64,000 bases of DNA from an uncultured Flavobacteriales bacterium (GCA_913055685.1 CAJXKC010000001.1:558001-622000); one strand, 5' to 3'. Positions 1 to 8,907 are shown, counted from the stretch's first letter. Numbers and translations are program-made. The notes: a model not told the origin generated them from the letters alone.

Positions 1-254
1 TTCTCCTTTTCACTTTTAGTGGATAAGTAACTTCCCACACTCATCGCAAAGCCATCGGCAATTAGATTTGCAAAGCCTAAAATAATTACCACTTGGCTAT
101 CCATGGCAGCTCCTGCAGCTCCTGCTACAACAGCAAAAGTAGTTACACTGCCATCGATTCCGCCATAGACAAACTCGCCCAGATATTCCTGAAAGCGATT
201 AATTAAAGGATATTTGCTACCGTGATGTCTTTGTTCTTGTGAGCGAAGATTCAT
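1..254 (-). CDS. VIT1/CCC1-family iron/manganese transporter, N-terminal part
   Basis: Only the first ~84 codons lie in the window; the gene runs off the left edge. Translation from the ATG at 252-254 gives a hydrophilic start followed by [20 protein letters not shown] and then [19 protein letters not shown]. These are hallmark first-helix and second-helix segments of the vacuolar iron transporter (DUF125/CCC1) family, including the conserved FVYGGIDG and the LIADGFAM...YLSTKSE stretch. Family members move Fe2+ or Mn2+ across membranes, in bacteria probably out of the cytoplasm. The gene is divergent from the DUF2490 gene 27 bases away. An FTR1-type iron permease lies 4.5 kb away, so metal handling may be a local theme. 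Family assignment is firm; substrate is inferred. Confidence 0.85.
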   Translation of the reverse strand, partial: MNLRSQEQRHHGSKYPLINRFQEYLGEFVYGGIDGSVTTFAVVAGAAGAAMDSQVVIILGFANLIADGFAMSVGSYLSTKSEKE

Positions 255-281
255 AGAATTGATTTATACTCAAAGATACTT

Positions 282-1037
282 ATGTTTTTAAGCAAGATTA
301 GAATAAGCTATTCCTTTGTCCTAGTTCTGCTCTTATTTAATCAGATTCCACAGAATGGTTTTAGTCAGGTGCACTATACTGACGGATTATACTGGCTTCG
401 CTTTCAAACAAATATTAAATGGGACTCACCTTGGTCGGCTTCCCTGCAATTGGAAGAGCGCCGCTTTCATAGTCCAGATAGGGCCCACCAAAGGGTATTA
501 CCCGAATTGCAGCTTCATTATAATCCTAAAGCTGAACATGAATTTTATTTATCTTATTTAAACTTCACAATTGCCTTTCCTCAAACAGCCGACCTTCCTT
601 TAATAGAAGCCGTGAATGAACAGCGATTTGGATTGGCATATGTATATACGCATAAGTTGGATTCGTATCAATTAGGTTTTAAAACATTGAATGAATACCG
701 ACTTTTTGATAGTAATCCTAATGATGGGGATTTAAACTACATCCCTTTCCGAATGCGATGGCGCAATGAAATCTCTTGCCGTGTGGCCCTAAGTGAAAAA
801 TGGGGATTGTTTTTAGCTGAAGAGCTGCACCTCAACTGGGCGGCTAATCAAAAGTATCAGGTTTTTGATCAGAACCGTATAAGTTTAGGATTCCGTTATA
901 AGATTAATTCTGATCTATTTACGGAGCTCGATTACATCCATTGGTATCAAAAAAACCGCAGCGGTACCGAGTTTTACAATCGGCACATACTGCGGTTTAC
1001 TATGATGTATTTTCTCCGGTTTACAAATCGAACTTAA
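282..1037 (+). CDS. DUF2490 family outer-membrane-type protein
   Basis: 251 residues. The N-terminus has a basic start and a hydrophobic stretch (about residues 9-25) ending near GFSQ, a plausible cleaved signal peptide. The mature part is rich in alternating aromatic/polar strands (for example LYWLRFQTNIKW, EHEFYLSYLNFTI, ELDYIHWYQKN) and ends in FTMMYFLRF, the pattern of a small beta-barrel. This matches DUF2490 proteins of Bacteroidota, whose function is unknown. Its 3' end overlaps the convergent aldehyde dehydrogenase gene by 17 bases. The family call rests on pattern and length only. Confidence 0.65.
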   Translation: MFLSKIRISYSFVLVLLLFNQIPQNGFSQVHYTDGLYWLRFQTNIKWDSPWSASLQLEERRFHSPDRAHQRVLPELQLHYNPKAEHEFYLSYLNFTIAFPQTADLPLIEAVNEQRFGLAYVYTHKLDSYQLGFKTLNEYRLFDSNPNDGDLNYIPFRMRWRNEISCRVALSEKWGLFLAEELHLNWAANQKYQVFDQNRISLGFRYKINSDLFTELDYIHWYQKNRSGTEFYNRHILRFTMMYFLRFTNRT

Positions 1038-2559
1038 TACCTTGTGCTAAAGGTAATTCACGGGAATAATTAATAGTATTAGTCTGACGACGCATATAGG
1101 CTTTCCAGGCATCAGAACCTGATTCGCGGCCGCCACCGGTGTCCTTTTCGCCACCAAAGGCACCACCAATCTCTGCACCACTTGTACCTATATTCACATT
1201 TGCTATTCCACAGTCACTACCAGCCGCTGAGAGAAACTTTTCACTTTCACGCATATCAGTAGTCATTATAGCGGAAGAAAGTCCTTGAGGGACCCCATTT
1301 TGAAGGGCAATAGCTTCGTCTAAGTCGCGGTACTTCATTACATAAAGAATAGGAGCAAAAGTTTCGTGCTGTACAATCTGGTAATGATTTTCTACTTCGG
1401 CAATACAAGGCTTAACATAACAACCACTGCTGTATTTTTCTCCTTCTAAAACTCCACCTTCAACAATAAAGCTTCCTCCCTCTTTTTCGATTTCTTTCAA
1501 TGCTTTTTGATATTGATCTACCGCTAAGGTATCGATAAGTGGGCCTACGTGGTTTTCGGTGTCTAAAGGACTGCCGATGCGCAACTGGCCATAAGCTTTC
1601 TTCATTTTTTCCAGAACGCTATCGTAGATACTTTCATGGATAATTAATCGTCGGGTTGAAGTACAACGTTGACCGGCGGTGCCAACCGCGCCAAATACTG
1701 CGCCCACTAAAGTGGCGTCTATATCGGCTTTTTCCGAAATAATAATAGCATTGTTCCCACCCAATTCTAGAATACTACGGCCCAGGCGTTCGGCTACTGC
1801 CTTCCCTACTAGGCGACCCATGCGAATAGATCCTGTGGCAGAGATTAAGGGTAGTCTTGTGTCGTGACTCAACCACTCTCCTACTTCTACACCACCATTC
1901 ACCAAATTACTAATACCCTCGGGTAAATTATTTTCTTCGAGGACTTCGTTGAAGATGTTTTGACAAGCGATACCACATAAAGGCACCTTTTCGGATGGCT
2001 TCCAAACGCTAACATCGCCGCAAACCCAAGCAATAGCCGAATTCCAGCACCAAACGGCTACCGGGAAGTTAAAGGCTGAGATTATACCCACGCTACCAAT
2101 GGGGTGCCACTGCTCATACATGCGGTGCAAAGGACGTTCCGAGTGCATGGTTAAACCATAAAGTTGACGAGATAGTCCTACTGCGAAGTCACAGATATCA
2201 ATCATCTCCTGAACTTCACCCCAGCCTTCTTGCAAAGACTTACCCATTTCTAAAGAAACTAGTTTTCCTAGGGCTTCCTTTTTTTCACGTAGCTTATTAC
2301 CGAATTGTCTAACAATTTCTCCCCGTTTAGGAGCCGGAACCATTCGCCATTCTTGAAAGGCTTTTTGGCTGGTTTCGATAATTTGATCGTATTCCGCTCG
2401 AGTTGTAGCCCTAACGGAGGCAATCTTCTGGCCGTCAATAGGAGTGAAAGAGTCAATGATCTCACCTTCACCAAAAAACTGCTTTCCGGTGGAAGATCCA
2501 TGATTTAAATCTTTGACGCCTAATTCTTTAAGTATGTCTTGAATTTCTGAGAGGTTCAT
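1021..2559 (-). CDS. amaB: ALDH7-type aldehyde dehydrogenase (alpha-aminoadipic semialdehyde / piperideine-6-carboxylate dehydrogenase)
   Basis: 512 residues, the usual length of antiquitin (ALDH7) enzymes, which oxidise alpha-aminoadipic semialdehyde with NAD+ in lysine breakdown. Visible landmarks are the FNFP segment near 163-166, the cofactor-binding WKPSEK near 186-191, the general-base Glu265 in ILELGGNNA and the catalytic Cys299 in AGQRCTSTRR. The C-terminal GGEKDTGGGRESGSDAWK is typical of the ALDH7 branch, where it helps form the aminoadipate pocket. The gene stands alone. A TAAATTCG element (minus strand, 2585-2578) could be its promoter -7 box. The substrate is inferred from the subfamily; no lysine-degradation genes adjoin it. 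Confidence 0.85.
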   Translation of the reverse strand: MNLSEIQDILKELGVKDLNHGSSTGKQFFGEGEIIDSFTPIDGQKIASVRATTRAEYDQIIETSQKAFQEWRMVPAPKRGEIVRQFGNKLREKKEALGKLVSLEMGKSLQEGWGEVQEMIDICDFAVGLSRQLYGLTMHSERPLHRMYEQWHPIGSVGIISAFNFPVAVWCWNSAIAWVCGDVSVWKPSEKVPLCGIACQNIFNEVLEENNLPEGISNLVNGGVEVGEWLSHDTRLPLISATGSIRMGRLVGKAVAERLGRSILELGGNNAIIISEKADIDATLVGAVFGAVGTAGQRCTSTRRLIIHESIYDSVLEKMKKAYGQLRIGSPLDTENHVGPLIDTLAVDQYQKALKEIEKEGGSFIVEGGVLEGEKYSSGCYVKPCIAEVENHYQIVQHETFAPILYVMKYRDLDEAIALQNGVPQGLSSAIMTTDMRESEKFLSAAGSDCGIANVNIGTSGAEIGGAFGGEKDTGGGRESGSDAWKAYMRRQTNTINYSRELPLAQGIKFDL

Positions 2560-2630
2560 GAAAAGTATTTTATCGAACGAATTTACATTTTCATAAAGGA
2601 ATTTAGGGTGAGGCTTCCGACTTTCGTAGC

Positions 2631-3011
2631 ATGGAATTAGTAAAAATTACGCCCCTGGGTTTGATAGGTGAAAATGAAAAGGGTAGCACTTTAGAATTTA
2701 AATCTTCCTCCCCCTCTAAAGGTCGAATATTAGCCTTTAGAAAAAAAGGAAGCATTAGCGGAAACCATTGGCATAAAGGCTTATCACCAGCCAAAGATCC
2801 GGAGGAACTATTATTAATATCAGGCCAAATTAGGCTGAGTGTTAAAGCGGCGGAAACAACACAGGCTTTAGAAGAAAGAGTAGTATCAGGCCCTAGCCTA
2901 ATCCATATTCCTAAAAATGTTTACCATCGAGTAGAGGCTCTAAGCGATGTGAGTTTTTTAGAGTCTAATTCCATGGAGGAACACGCCAGCGATACCTTTT
3001 ATGAAGATTAA
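2631..3011 (+). CDS. Small cupin-fold protein
   Basis: 126 residues without signal peptide or membrane segment. The order of elements is that of a single cupin barrel: SISGNHWHKG near residue 45 gives two histidines of a possible metal site, followed by a Glu/Leu-rich strand with LLLISGQIRLSV, then SLIHIPKNVYHRVEAL with a third histidine near residue 103. The fold resembles WxcM-like and mannose-6-phosphate-isomerase-type cupins. No partner gene suggests a substrate. Its stop codon interlocks by 4 bases with the convergent DUF4139 gene. The fold is likely; the function is unknown. Confidence 0.6.
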   Translation: MELVKITPLGLIGENEKGSTLEFKSSSPSKGRILAFRKKGSISGNHWHKGLSPAKDPEELLLISGQIRLSVKAAETTQALEERVVSGPSLIHIPKNVYHRVEALSDVSFLESNSMEEHASDTFYED

Positions 3012-4591
3012 CGAATCCGTTTATCCGAGGGGTAACGTAATTCGTATTTAAAGTCGATTTGCTTAGGCCCACTATTTAATAATTCCATTTCCCAGCTTAG
3101 GAAGCCGCTTTCTTCATCAAAGTTTGCTTGGTGTCCATCGATTAGTCTAACCTTAAGGTCACTGTTTTGGCTAATGGGAATTTGATCCTTGATAATTAGC
3201 TTATTACCATTGGCTTTGCTGGGTTTCACTTTAATCCGGTAATGGTATAACTCAACTTTAGAGGAACCGAAAAAGGTTCCTCTTTCTTCATTAAAAACAC
3301 GTTCGTAGCTAATAGCAAAGCTTTGATCTTTACCGAGGCTTAAAGTAAAACCATCATCAAGGCTTTTAAAATCGGAGAAGAAAGAACCATTGTATGCCCC
3401 TTGATTAAAGACCGAAACTTTACCAGGAATAAGCTCCAAGGATTCATAGTCTTTAAGCCTAGCCATAAGGTAAACCGAGGGATCTAGTTTAGGAACAGAC
3501 TCGTAATGGTAATCGGCTTTTATAGAGAAAGATTGAATAGCCACGATTTCTTCCTTGGCTTGAGGTAGGTTATACTTTCCTTTTAGCTTAAAATCTTGAC
3601 GGGTTTCCATTAAGCCGGTTGAAGCTAATTGCCCGCTAAAAATTTTATTCTGGCTGACCTGAACACCTTCTACCACGCTCACTTCATCGAGCATTTGAGG
3701 TTCCGCATTGTTATAGGCAGCTCGCTTAAAGTTTTCGTTAGGGGTATAAAGATTAATAAAGTTAGTTTCTAATCTTGGTATCTGGTTATTATCGGATGGG
3801 CTACCGGTGCTTAGAGTTATTTCTACATTCTTTAAATCTTCACCACTATTCTGATAGATTACCGCTAATTGGTCGACCGCCAATTGGTCTTCTAAGCTTT
3901 TAAATTCCATACGGTAATTAGGGCTCCAGCTAAAATTGTTTCGGTAAGAATAGCTTAAGCCAATACTGGTATTTAAAGCCTTATCGGTTCGAACGGTAAC
4001 TACAATGCCGCTTTGCAGCTGATTGTATTTTTGCTTAAGACGATTTAGTTCATTCGCCTGCTGGCGAATTTCATTCTGTAAGCTTTGTTTTTTAGTGTTT
4101 AAGCTAAACTGTTGTTTAGCGTTGGCTTGAATCTGGGTTTTAGCATACCGAATGATGGCCTCAAGTTGCCCCATGCTATAACCTTGACTACCACCGATAT
4201 TTTTATTTTCATCAAGAAGAGCCTTTTCCATTTTCAACGCTTCAAGCTCCGCCTCGATATCGGCAATAGCCTCTTTTTTTTGATTTAATTTCTTTAAAAG
4301 AGAGCGGTATTCCTCGGGTGCCTCTTCTTCTGTGAAGGCCTGGTTTTTTATCTTAAAGCTAATGACCTCAAGGCCTTTATTGCCATACAATTGAATGGTA
4401 TTAGGGTCTAAACCTAGCGATAAGCCCCCAAAATATAGGTCATGTTGACCGGCGGCTAATTGAAGTTTAGCCTCGCGATAAAGAGTGGCTCCAGTTTGAA
4501 AGATCTGTACTTTTTTTACCGGAGCTTGCAGTGAAATTTCCGATTCGGCCCATAGGGAACCTGCCAAGAGAAGAAGGATAAGGGTACGCAT
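3008..4591 (-). CDS. DUF4139 domain protein (mucoidy inhibitor MuiA-like), secreted
   Basis: The start at 4591 gives MRTLILLLLAGSLWAES, a clean signal peptide; an in-frame ATG 33 bases upstream would put charged residues before it and is less likely. The mature protein (~527 residues in all) opens with the DUF4140-type segment (VKKVQIFQTGATLYREA), continues with a charged coiled coil (about residues 80-200) and then the DUF4139 beta-rich domain with SYSYRNNFSWSPNYRME. An inserted stretch MLDEVSVVEGVQV resembles a TonB-receptor plug start, often seen in Bacteroidota versions. The family's role is not established; MuiA was named from a mucoidy phenotype. Located 50 bases downstream of the cytochrome-FTR1 gene and perhaps co-transcribed with it. 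Confidence 0.8.
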   Translation of the reverse strand: MRTLILLLLAGSLWAESEISLQAPVKKVQIFQTGATLYREAKLQLAAGQHDLYFGGLSLGLDPNTIQLYGNKGLEVISFKIKNQAFTEEEAPEEYRSLLKKLNQKKEAIADIEAELEALKMEKALLDENKNIGGSQGYSMGQLEAIIRYAKTQIQANAKQQFSLNTKKQSLQNEIRQQANELNRLKQKYNQLQSGIVVTVRTDKALNTSIGLSYSYRNNFSWSPNYRMEFKSLEDQLAVDQLAVIYQNSGEDLKNVEITLSTGSPSDNNQIPRLETNFINLYTPNENFKRAAYNNAEPQMLDEVSVVEGVQVSQNKIFSGQLASTGLMETRQDFKLKGKYNLPQAKEEIVAIQSFSIKADYHYESVPKLDPSVYLMARLKDYESLELIPGKVSVFNQGAYNGSFFSDFKSLDDGFTLSLGKDQSFAISYERVFNEERGTFFGSSKVELYHYRIKVKPSKANGNKLIIKDQIPISQNSDLKVRLIDGHQANFDEESGFLSWEMELLNSGPKQIDFKYELRYPSDKRIR

Positions 4592-4641
4592 AATTTTCGT
4601 TTTAGGGAAAACGAAGATAGGCAAGCCTTATTTCCTAATGT

Positions 4642-6552
4642 TTAAGCGGGAGTGCTTTTTACGTTTAAACTACGGTTACCAATGTTCCAGAGCACAAACA
4701 CCAATATTAAAACAAAAAGCTGCCCCAATAAGGTTTCCCAGGTGGGATATATGCCAAGGGTATCGATACGCAGGTCTATCGGTAAAACGGAAATACTGAT
4801 GTTTCCAGCTTCTTGAATTGCATTTAATCCTTTCCCCGTTAAGATAACCGCTAAACCAGAGATTAGCAGCGCTGAGTACTTAAATAACTTGGCGATCGGT
4901 AGCTTTTTTGAATAGCGCATAAGTAGCACACTAATGATCCCCAATAGGGCAAAGGCAAAAAGAATACCTCCTCCAAAAGCGGCTTGTTGTGCCTCGCCAA
5001 CTTCGATGCTTAAAGCAGAAAGGAATAGCACCGATTCAAAAGCTTCACGAAATACTACCAAGAAGGATAAAAAGGCTAATCCCACCATGTTTTCGGTACG
5101 GGCAAGATTTTGAATTTTACTTTTCACGTAGGCTTGCCATTTACTAGCTTCCGCTTTACTGTGCATCCAAAAACCTACATAAAGAAGGACTCCCACCGCA
5201 AACAAGGCCACCAAGCCCTCCATTAGCTCGCGTTGAGATCCGCTAAAAGTGAAGAGACTTCCGGCAGCAAGCCACATTAAAAAGCCCACCGCAATAGCGC
5301 TTATCCAACCCACGTGAATGTAGGTCTTTGCCTTCGGTAAATTAATCGCTCTAAGAATACTTAGAATTGTCACGACTACTAAAAAGGCCTCTAAACCCTC
5401 TCTGAGTATTATGGAAGCCGATAGTAAAAAGGCCAGCCAGCCGGTAAAGGTTTTATCACGAAGCTTTTCTTTGGCTTCGGTAATCATGCTAATGCTTGTG
5501 CTTACTTCGGCGTTTACTAAGGCCAAATCCTTGCCTCCTTCAATAGCGCTGCGCACTTTAGCCAGCTGACCCTCCAATTGGGCTGAAAAGCTCGCATCGT
5601 TTGCACGTAGTTGAACCTCTACTGGTTCTACTCCTTCTAAATAGGCGGTTAAAGCCAAGGTACGCGCTTTGCGTATGTCGCCATCAGCGTAAGCTACTTC
5701 TGCTTCTTTTAGAAGGGCCACTGCTTTTTGTAAATAGTCGCCTTCACTTCGTTCGGAAATTTCGCGAGGGTATTTGCGCAGAGCAGGAATAATTTCAGCA
5801 TTTGAAGGGTCGATAGAATACTCTGCTTCAATTTCATTATTACTTAGGGAGGCTAAGTCTTCGAGATTAATATCAAAAGCAATTTCCTGTTTTTCTAAAT
5901 CAATGTGCTTGGCAGTATGGGGTAGGCTTAAAACGTAAAATGCAAGGTCCCAGACTTCATCATCATTAAGCTCATCAAAAGCGCGCATGGCGGTATTATC
6001 AACCCCCAAACGAATGGTGTTATAGGCTTGAAAAGGAGATAATCCGTTGGCTTTATCCGGATCGTGAAAATTGGTTGGCGATGGCTCAAGACCTTGAGCT
6101 AACACCCCATTACCTTCTCCATTTTCACCATGGCAAGTCTTACAGTGTAGGGCGTATAATTCGCGGCCATTATCAAGATTGGGCCAGCGCTTTGGGGCTA
6201 TCTCCATATTATAGGAGGAGATAATTTTCTGCTTGATGGAATTGGATACAGAGCTTACTTTATCGCGGCTGGCTTTATCCTCTACTAGTTTTTTGAGAAG
6301 CTTAATGTCCGATTTAACTTCTGCGGGAGCGTCTTCTCCCATACTTTCGATGGTGTTAACAAACTCCTCCATTTCACTGTACTCCGCCTCATTAATCACC
6401 GCACCGTTATCTACGGCCATGGAGTAGTCCACTGCAATATAATCTAGTAGGTGAACCATCATCCGTGCATTCTCGTCATTCGCTTTTAATCCAAGGTTAA
6501 TGGATAAAAGCATTACCATCATCATTGCAATTCGCTGCACTTTTAACATCAT
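4642..6552 (-). CDS. Cytochrome c-FTR1 iron permease fusion
   Basis: 636 residues. A signal peptide (to about residue 23) precedes a periplasmic part containing a mono-heme c-type domain: Cys137-x-x-Cys140-His141 and a candidate axial Met189 in NTAMRAF. A helical linker (about 230-365) follows, then a seven-helix FTR1/EfeU permease. The permease has both REGLE-type iron motifs: Arg384-Glu388 (REGLE) and Arg502-Glu506 (REAFE). FTR1 permeases take up ferric iron after ferrous oxidation; the fused cytochrome would supply the redox step or pass electrons on. Such fusions are known in other bacteria. The promoter -7 candidate TACCTTTG lies at 6588-6581. The domain calls are firm; coupling of oxidation and transport is inferred. 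Confidence 0.88.
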   Translation of the reverse strand: MMLKVQRIAMMMVMLLSINLGLKANDENARMMVHLLDYIAVDYSMAVDNGAVINEAEYSEMEEFVNTIESMGEDAPAEVKSDIKLLKKLVEDKASRDKVSSVSNSIKQKIISSYNMEIAPKRWPNLDNGRELYALHCKTCHGENGEGNGVLAQGLEPSPTNFHDPDKANGLSPFQAYNTIRLGVDNTAMRAFDELNDDEVWDLAFYVLSLPHTAKHIDLEKQEIAFDINLEDLASLSNNEIEAEYSIDPSNAEIIPALRKYPREISERSEGDYLQKAVALLKEAEVAYADGDIRKARTLALTAYLEGVEPVEVQLRANDASFSAQLEGQLAKVRSAIEGGKDLALVNAEVSTSISMITEAKEKLRDKTFTGWLAFLLSASIILREGLEAFLVVVTILSILRAINLPKAKTYIHVGWISAIAVGFLMWLAAGSLFTFSGSQRELMEGLVALFAVGVLLYVGFWMHSKAEASKWQAYVKSKIQNLARTENMVGLAFLSFLVVFREAFESVLFLSALSIEVGEAQQAAFGGGILFAFALLGIISVLLMRYSKKLPIAKLFKYSALLISGLAVILTGKGLNAIQEAGNISISVLPIDLRIDTLGIYPTWETLLGQLFVLILVFVLWNIGNRSLNVKSTPA

Positions 6553-6580
6553 CTTATTTAGACCAATTAAAAATAAAAGG

Positions 6581-6588
6581 CAAAGGTA
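6581..6588 (-). promoter_or_regulatory. Candidate -7 element for the cytochrome-FTR1 gene
   Basis: Minus-strand TACCTTTG matches the Bacteroidota -7 consensus TAnnTTTG, about 30 bases before the start codon. No clear -33 TTG was found at the expected distance, so this is tentative. Confidence 0.35.
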
Positions 6589-6839
6589 ATTATCCTGCGG
6601 AATCTAGAAACTAATATTTGTCACCCTTTCGAAAGAAGCTTTCTTTTTCCGGTGGAAGATCAGTTTGGGATGAGGTGTTTGAGGGCTACGTATAATTGTA
6701 AGTGCATGATAATCAAACAGGTAATTGAAAAGCTAAGCAGTAGGGGTGATAAGTAAATTCATAATATTGATAGATTTTTCTAAAAAAGAAACATGCTAAA
6801 AAGGCCAATGGCCCCTAAAGTGGCCCCTCAAAAACCAGA

Positions 6840-6868
6840 AAGCCCTAACTTTGAGAGAGTTAGGGCTT
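6840..6868 (-). terminator. Hairpin downstream of tRNA-Cys
   Basis: On the minus strand AAGCCCTAACT and AGTTAGGGCTT form a perfect 11-bp stem with a 7-base loop, starting 4 bases after the tRNA CCA end. A mixed tract TCTGGTTTTTG follows. It probably ends the gltX-folB-tRNA-Cys transcript or marks the boundary for 3' processing. Confidence 0.7.
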
Positions 6869-6872
6869 CATT

Positions 6873-6946
6873 TGGAGGTTCCGAGCGGATTCGAACCGCT
6901 GTACAAGGTTTTGCAGACCTCTGCCTAGCCACTCGGCCACGGAACC
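6873..6946 (-). tRNA. tRNA-Cys (GCA)
   Basis: The minus strand folds as a full cloverleaf. The acceptor GGTTCCG pairs with CGGAACC, followed by discriminator T and an encoded CCA (6875-6873). The anticodon loop CTGCAAA carries GCA, and the T loop reads GTTCGAATC. It lies 28 bases after the folB stop codon on the same strand with no promoter or terminator between, so it is probably read through from gltX-folB. Confidence 0.95.
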
Positions 6947-6974
6947 CGATACAGGGGCGCAAATATAAAAATTA

Positions 6975-7346
6975 TTAAGCTGAGAAATCCTTGCGCTTAC
7001 GCTTTAATTCTATACTTACTCTTTCGACATCACCATTAATTGGTGGATAGAGCTTGGAGAGCTTAATGCGTACCTTTTGCACAATGGGCATCTCCTTGAA
7101 AATATCGATGATTATCCGATTTGCTACGGTCTCTATTAATTTTGAACGTTCCCCTACATGGTCACTTACAATGCGGTTAATAGTTACGTAGTCCATGGTC
7201 TTGGACAAGTCATCACTGGCAATAGCCTCTAGAACTTCGCCCCAAACATCAACATCAACCCGATATTCGGTGCCAATCTTTCCTTCTTCATCTAAACAGC
7301 CATGGTAGCCATAAAGACGTATTCCTTCTACACTAATCTTATCCAT
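6975..7346 (-). CDS. folB: Dihydroneopterin aldolase
   Basis: 123 residues, the normal size. FolB converts 7,8-dihydroneopterin to 6-hydroxymethyl-dihydropterin and glycolaldehyde in folate synthesis. Family marks are the start VEGIRLYGYHGCLDEEG with the conserved Tyr and His-Gly-Cys, TMDYVTINRIV, SKLIETVANRI with its pterin-binding Glu near residue 73, and the C-terminal VRIKLSKLYPPI carrying the catalytic Lys near residue 97. The gene starts on the base next to the gltX stop codon, so the two are translated from one message, and tRNA-Cys follows it. High confidence. Confidence 0.93.
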   Translation of the reverse strand: MDKISVEGIRLYGYHGCLDEEGKIGTEYRVDVDVWGEVLEAIASDDLSKTMDYVTINRIVSDHVGERSKLIETVANRIIIDIFKEMPIVQKVRIKLSKLYPPINGDVERVSIELKRKRKDFSA

Positions 7347-8876
7347 TTAAGGAAGCTTTTCCAGGGCCTGGTCCAATCTTTTTAAGCTGGCCTCTTTTCC
7401 CAAAATGGCACAGATATCAAATAAGGATGGACCCATGCCTTTTCCAGTTAAGGCTAAACGGAATCCGGGTCCGACTTTACCGAAACCGAGTTCGTTTTCA
7501 CTTAAGTAAGATTTAAAAGCCGCCTCTGTGTTGGCCGAAGTGAAGTCCTCTATATTTGAGAAAATGCTCCGTAGTTTAGCAACATGGGTCCTTGCTTCTT
7601 CATTCCATTTTTTGCGCAAGGTTTTCTCATCATACTCTTCTACACCTCCAAAGAAAAACTGACTTTCTTCCCAGAGATCTTTAATGAAATAGGCGCGTTC
7701 TTTCATAAGCGAGGCAATCGCCAATGCTTTTTCTACGCTTATTTCCTGACCTTGTTCGCTTGCATAAGAGGTGAATAATTCCGCTAGCGTTTCATCATCT
7801 AGCAGACGTAAATATTGCTGGTTAAACCAACGGGTTTTGTCGTGGTCGTATCGAGCGCCAGCTTTATTAACTTTTTTAAGGCTAAAGGCCTCCACTAATT
7901 CTGAAAGACTAAAAATCTCTTGTTCGGTGCCGGGATTCCACCCTAAAAAGGCTAGCATATTGACAAAGGCGGGAGCAAAGTATCCGTTTTCGCGATAGCC
8001 CGAAAATACTTCACCGCTTTCGGGATTATGCCATTCCAATGGAAAAACAGGAAAACCTAAACGGTCGCCATCACGCTTGCTCAGCTTCCCATTACCATCG
8101 GGTTTCAATAATAAAGGAAGGTGGGCAAATTGAGGCATGCTATCCTCCCACCCTAAGTAACGATATAATAATACGTGCAATGGGGCAGAGGGCAACCATT
8201 CTTCACCACGAATAACATGACTGATCTCCATTAAATGGTCATCCACAATATTGGCGAGGTGATAGGTGGGCATTCCGTCGGACTTAAAGAGCACCTTATC
8301 GTCCATATTATTGGTATTCACGGAAACCCAACCACGTACAATATCCTCGAACTTTACCTCTTCATTGCGATTAAGCTTAATGCGTATTACATAAGGTTCG
8401 CCGGCATCAATTCTCTTTTGCACTTCCGCCGAGGAAAGGGTTAAAGAGTTTTTCATGCTATTGCGGGTAACGTGATTGTATTGCCAGTTTGGAGAACCAG
8501 CGTCTTTAGCCATCTGTCGAACACGGTCTAAATCCTCTGCGCTATCAAAAGCATAATAGGCATGACCGTTCTCAATTAGCTGCATGGCATATTGACGATA
8601 CATTTCTTTCCGCTCACTCTGGCGGTAGGGGCCATAGTTACCACCAAAACCCTGACCTTCATCGGGAACAATGCCGCACCATTTTAATGAGTCAATAATA
8701 TATTGCTCTGCACCAGGTACGAATCGGGTTTGGTCGGTATCTTCGATACGTAAAATAAAATCGCCGCCTTGCTGTTTGGCAAATAGGTAATTGTATAAAG
8801 CCGTACGCACTCCACCCATGTGAAGTGGTCCGGTAGGACTAGGAGCAAAACGTACGCGAACTTTTTCGGCTGCCAT
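7347..8876 (-). CDS. gltX: Glutamyl-tRNA synthetase
   Basis: 509 residues, class I aminoacyl-tRNA synthetase that charges tRNA-Glu. The N-terminal RFAPSPTGPLHMGG holds the HIGH-type signature (HMGG at 19-22) and KLSKRDG at 264-270 is the KMSKS-type loop; RIEDTD near 43-48 and the C-terminal all-helical anticodon domain are as expected. Two enzyme types exist (discriminating and non-discriminating); sequence reading alone does not tell which. It heads a unit with folB and tRNA-Cys. A minus-strand TATCTTTG at 8907-8900 fits its promoter -7 box. Confidence 0.96.
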   Translation of the reverse strand: MAAEKVRVRFAPSPTGPLHMGGVRTALYNYLFAKQQGGDFILRIEDTDQTRFVPGAEQYIIDSLKWCGIVPDEGQGFGGNYGPYRQSERKEMYRQYAMQLIENGHAYYAFDSAEDLDRVRQMAKDAGSPNWQYNHVTRNSMKNSLTLSSAEVQKRIDAGEPYVIRIKLNRNEEVKFEDIVRGWVSVNTNNMDDKVLFKSDGMPTYHLANIVDDHLMEISHVIRGEEWLPSAPLHVLLYRYLGWEDSMPQFAHLPLLLKPDGNGKLSKRDGDRLGFPVFPLEWHNPESGEVFSGYRENGYFAPAFVNMLAFLGWNPGTEQEIFSLSELVEAFSLKKVNKAGARYDHDKTRWFNQQYLRLLDDETLAELFTSYASEQGQEISVEKALAIASLMKERAYFIKDLWEESQFFFGGVEEYDEKTLRKKWNEEARTHVAKLRSIFSNIEDFTSANTEAAFKSYLSENELGFGKVGPGFRLALTGKGMGPSLFDICAILGKEASLKRLDQALEKLP

Positions 8877-8899
8877 GAATTTCTGCTTTTAAAGGGCGG

Positions 8900-8907
8900 C
8901 AAAGATA
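8900..8907 (-). promoter_or_regulatory. gltX: Candidate -7 element for gltX
   Basis: Minus-strand TATCTTTG fits TAnnTTTG, about 24 bases before the gltX start codon. It lies 18 bases from an opposite-facing -7 element, so gltX and the DUF4175 gene would be driven by back-to-back promoters in a 74-base gap. Confidence 0.45.

Larger units (their letters stand above)
6553..6872. other. Gene-free stretch upstream of the cytochrome-FTR1 gene
   Basis: About 320 bases without a believable protein gene. It holds the FTR1 promoter region at its left end, a weak GAAAG-AAG-CTTTC hairpin near 6630-6645, a 16-codon open frame from 6706 that resembles nothing I recognise, a short near-duplicated motif (GGCCCCT) around 6810-6828 and, at its right end, the terminator hairpin of the tRNA-Cys unit. 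Because tRNA 3' ends are common integration sites, this could be a decayed insertion scar, but no integrase fragment or repeated tRNA end was found. Confidence 0.5.

Noticed and set aside
6553-6840. Integrated-element scar next to tRNA-Cys
   Set aside because: No integrase fragment, no duplicated tRNA 3' end and no change in composition clear enough to support it.
6793-6978. Plus-strand open frame of 61 codons
   Set aside because: It runs through the tRNA-Cys gene and its terminator hairpin in antisense; no protein-like composition.
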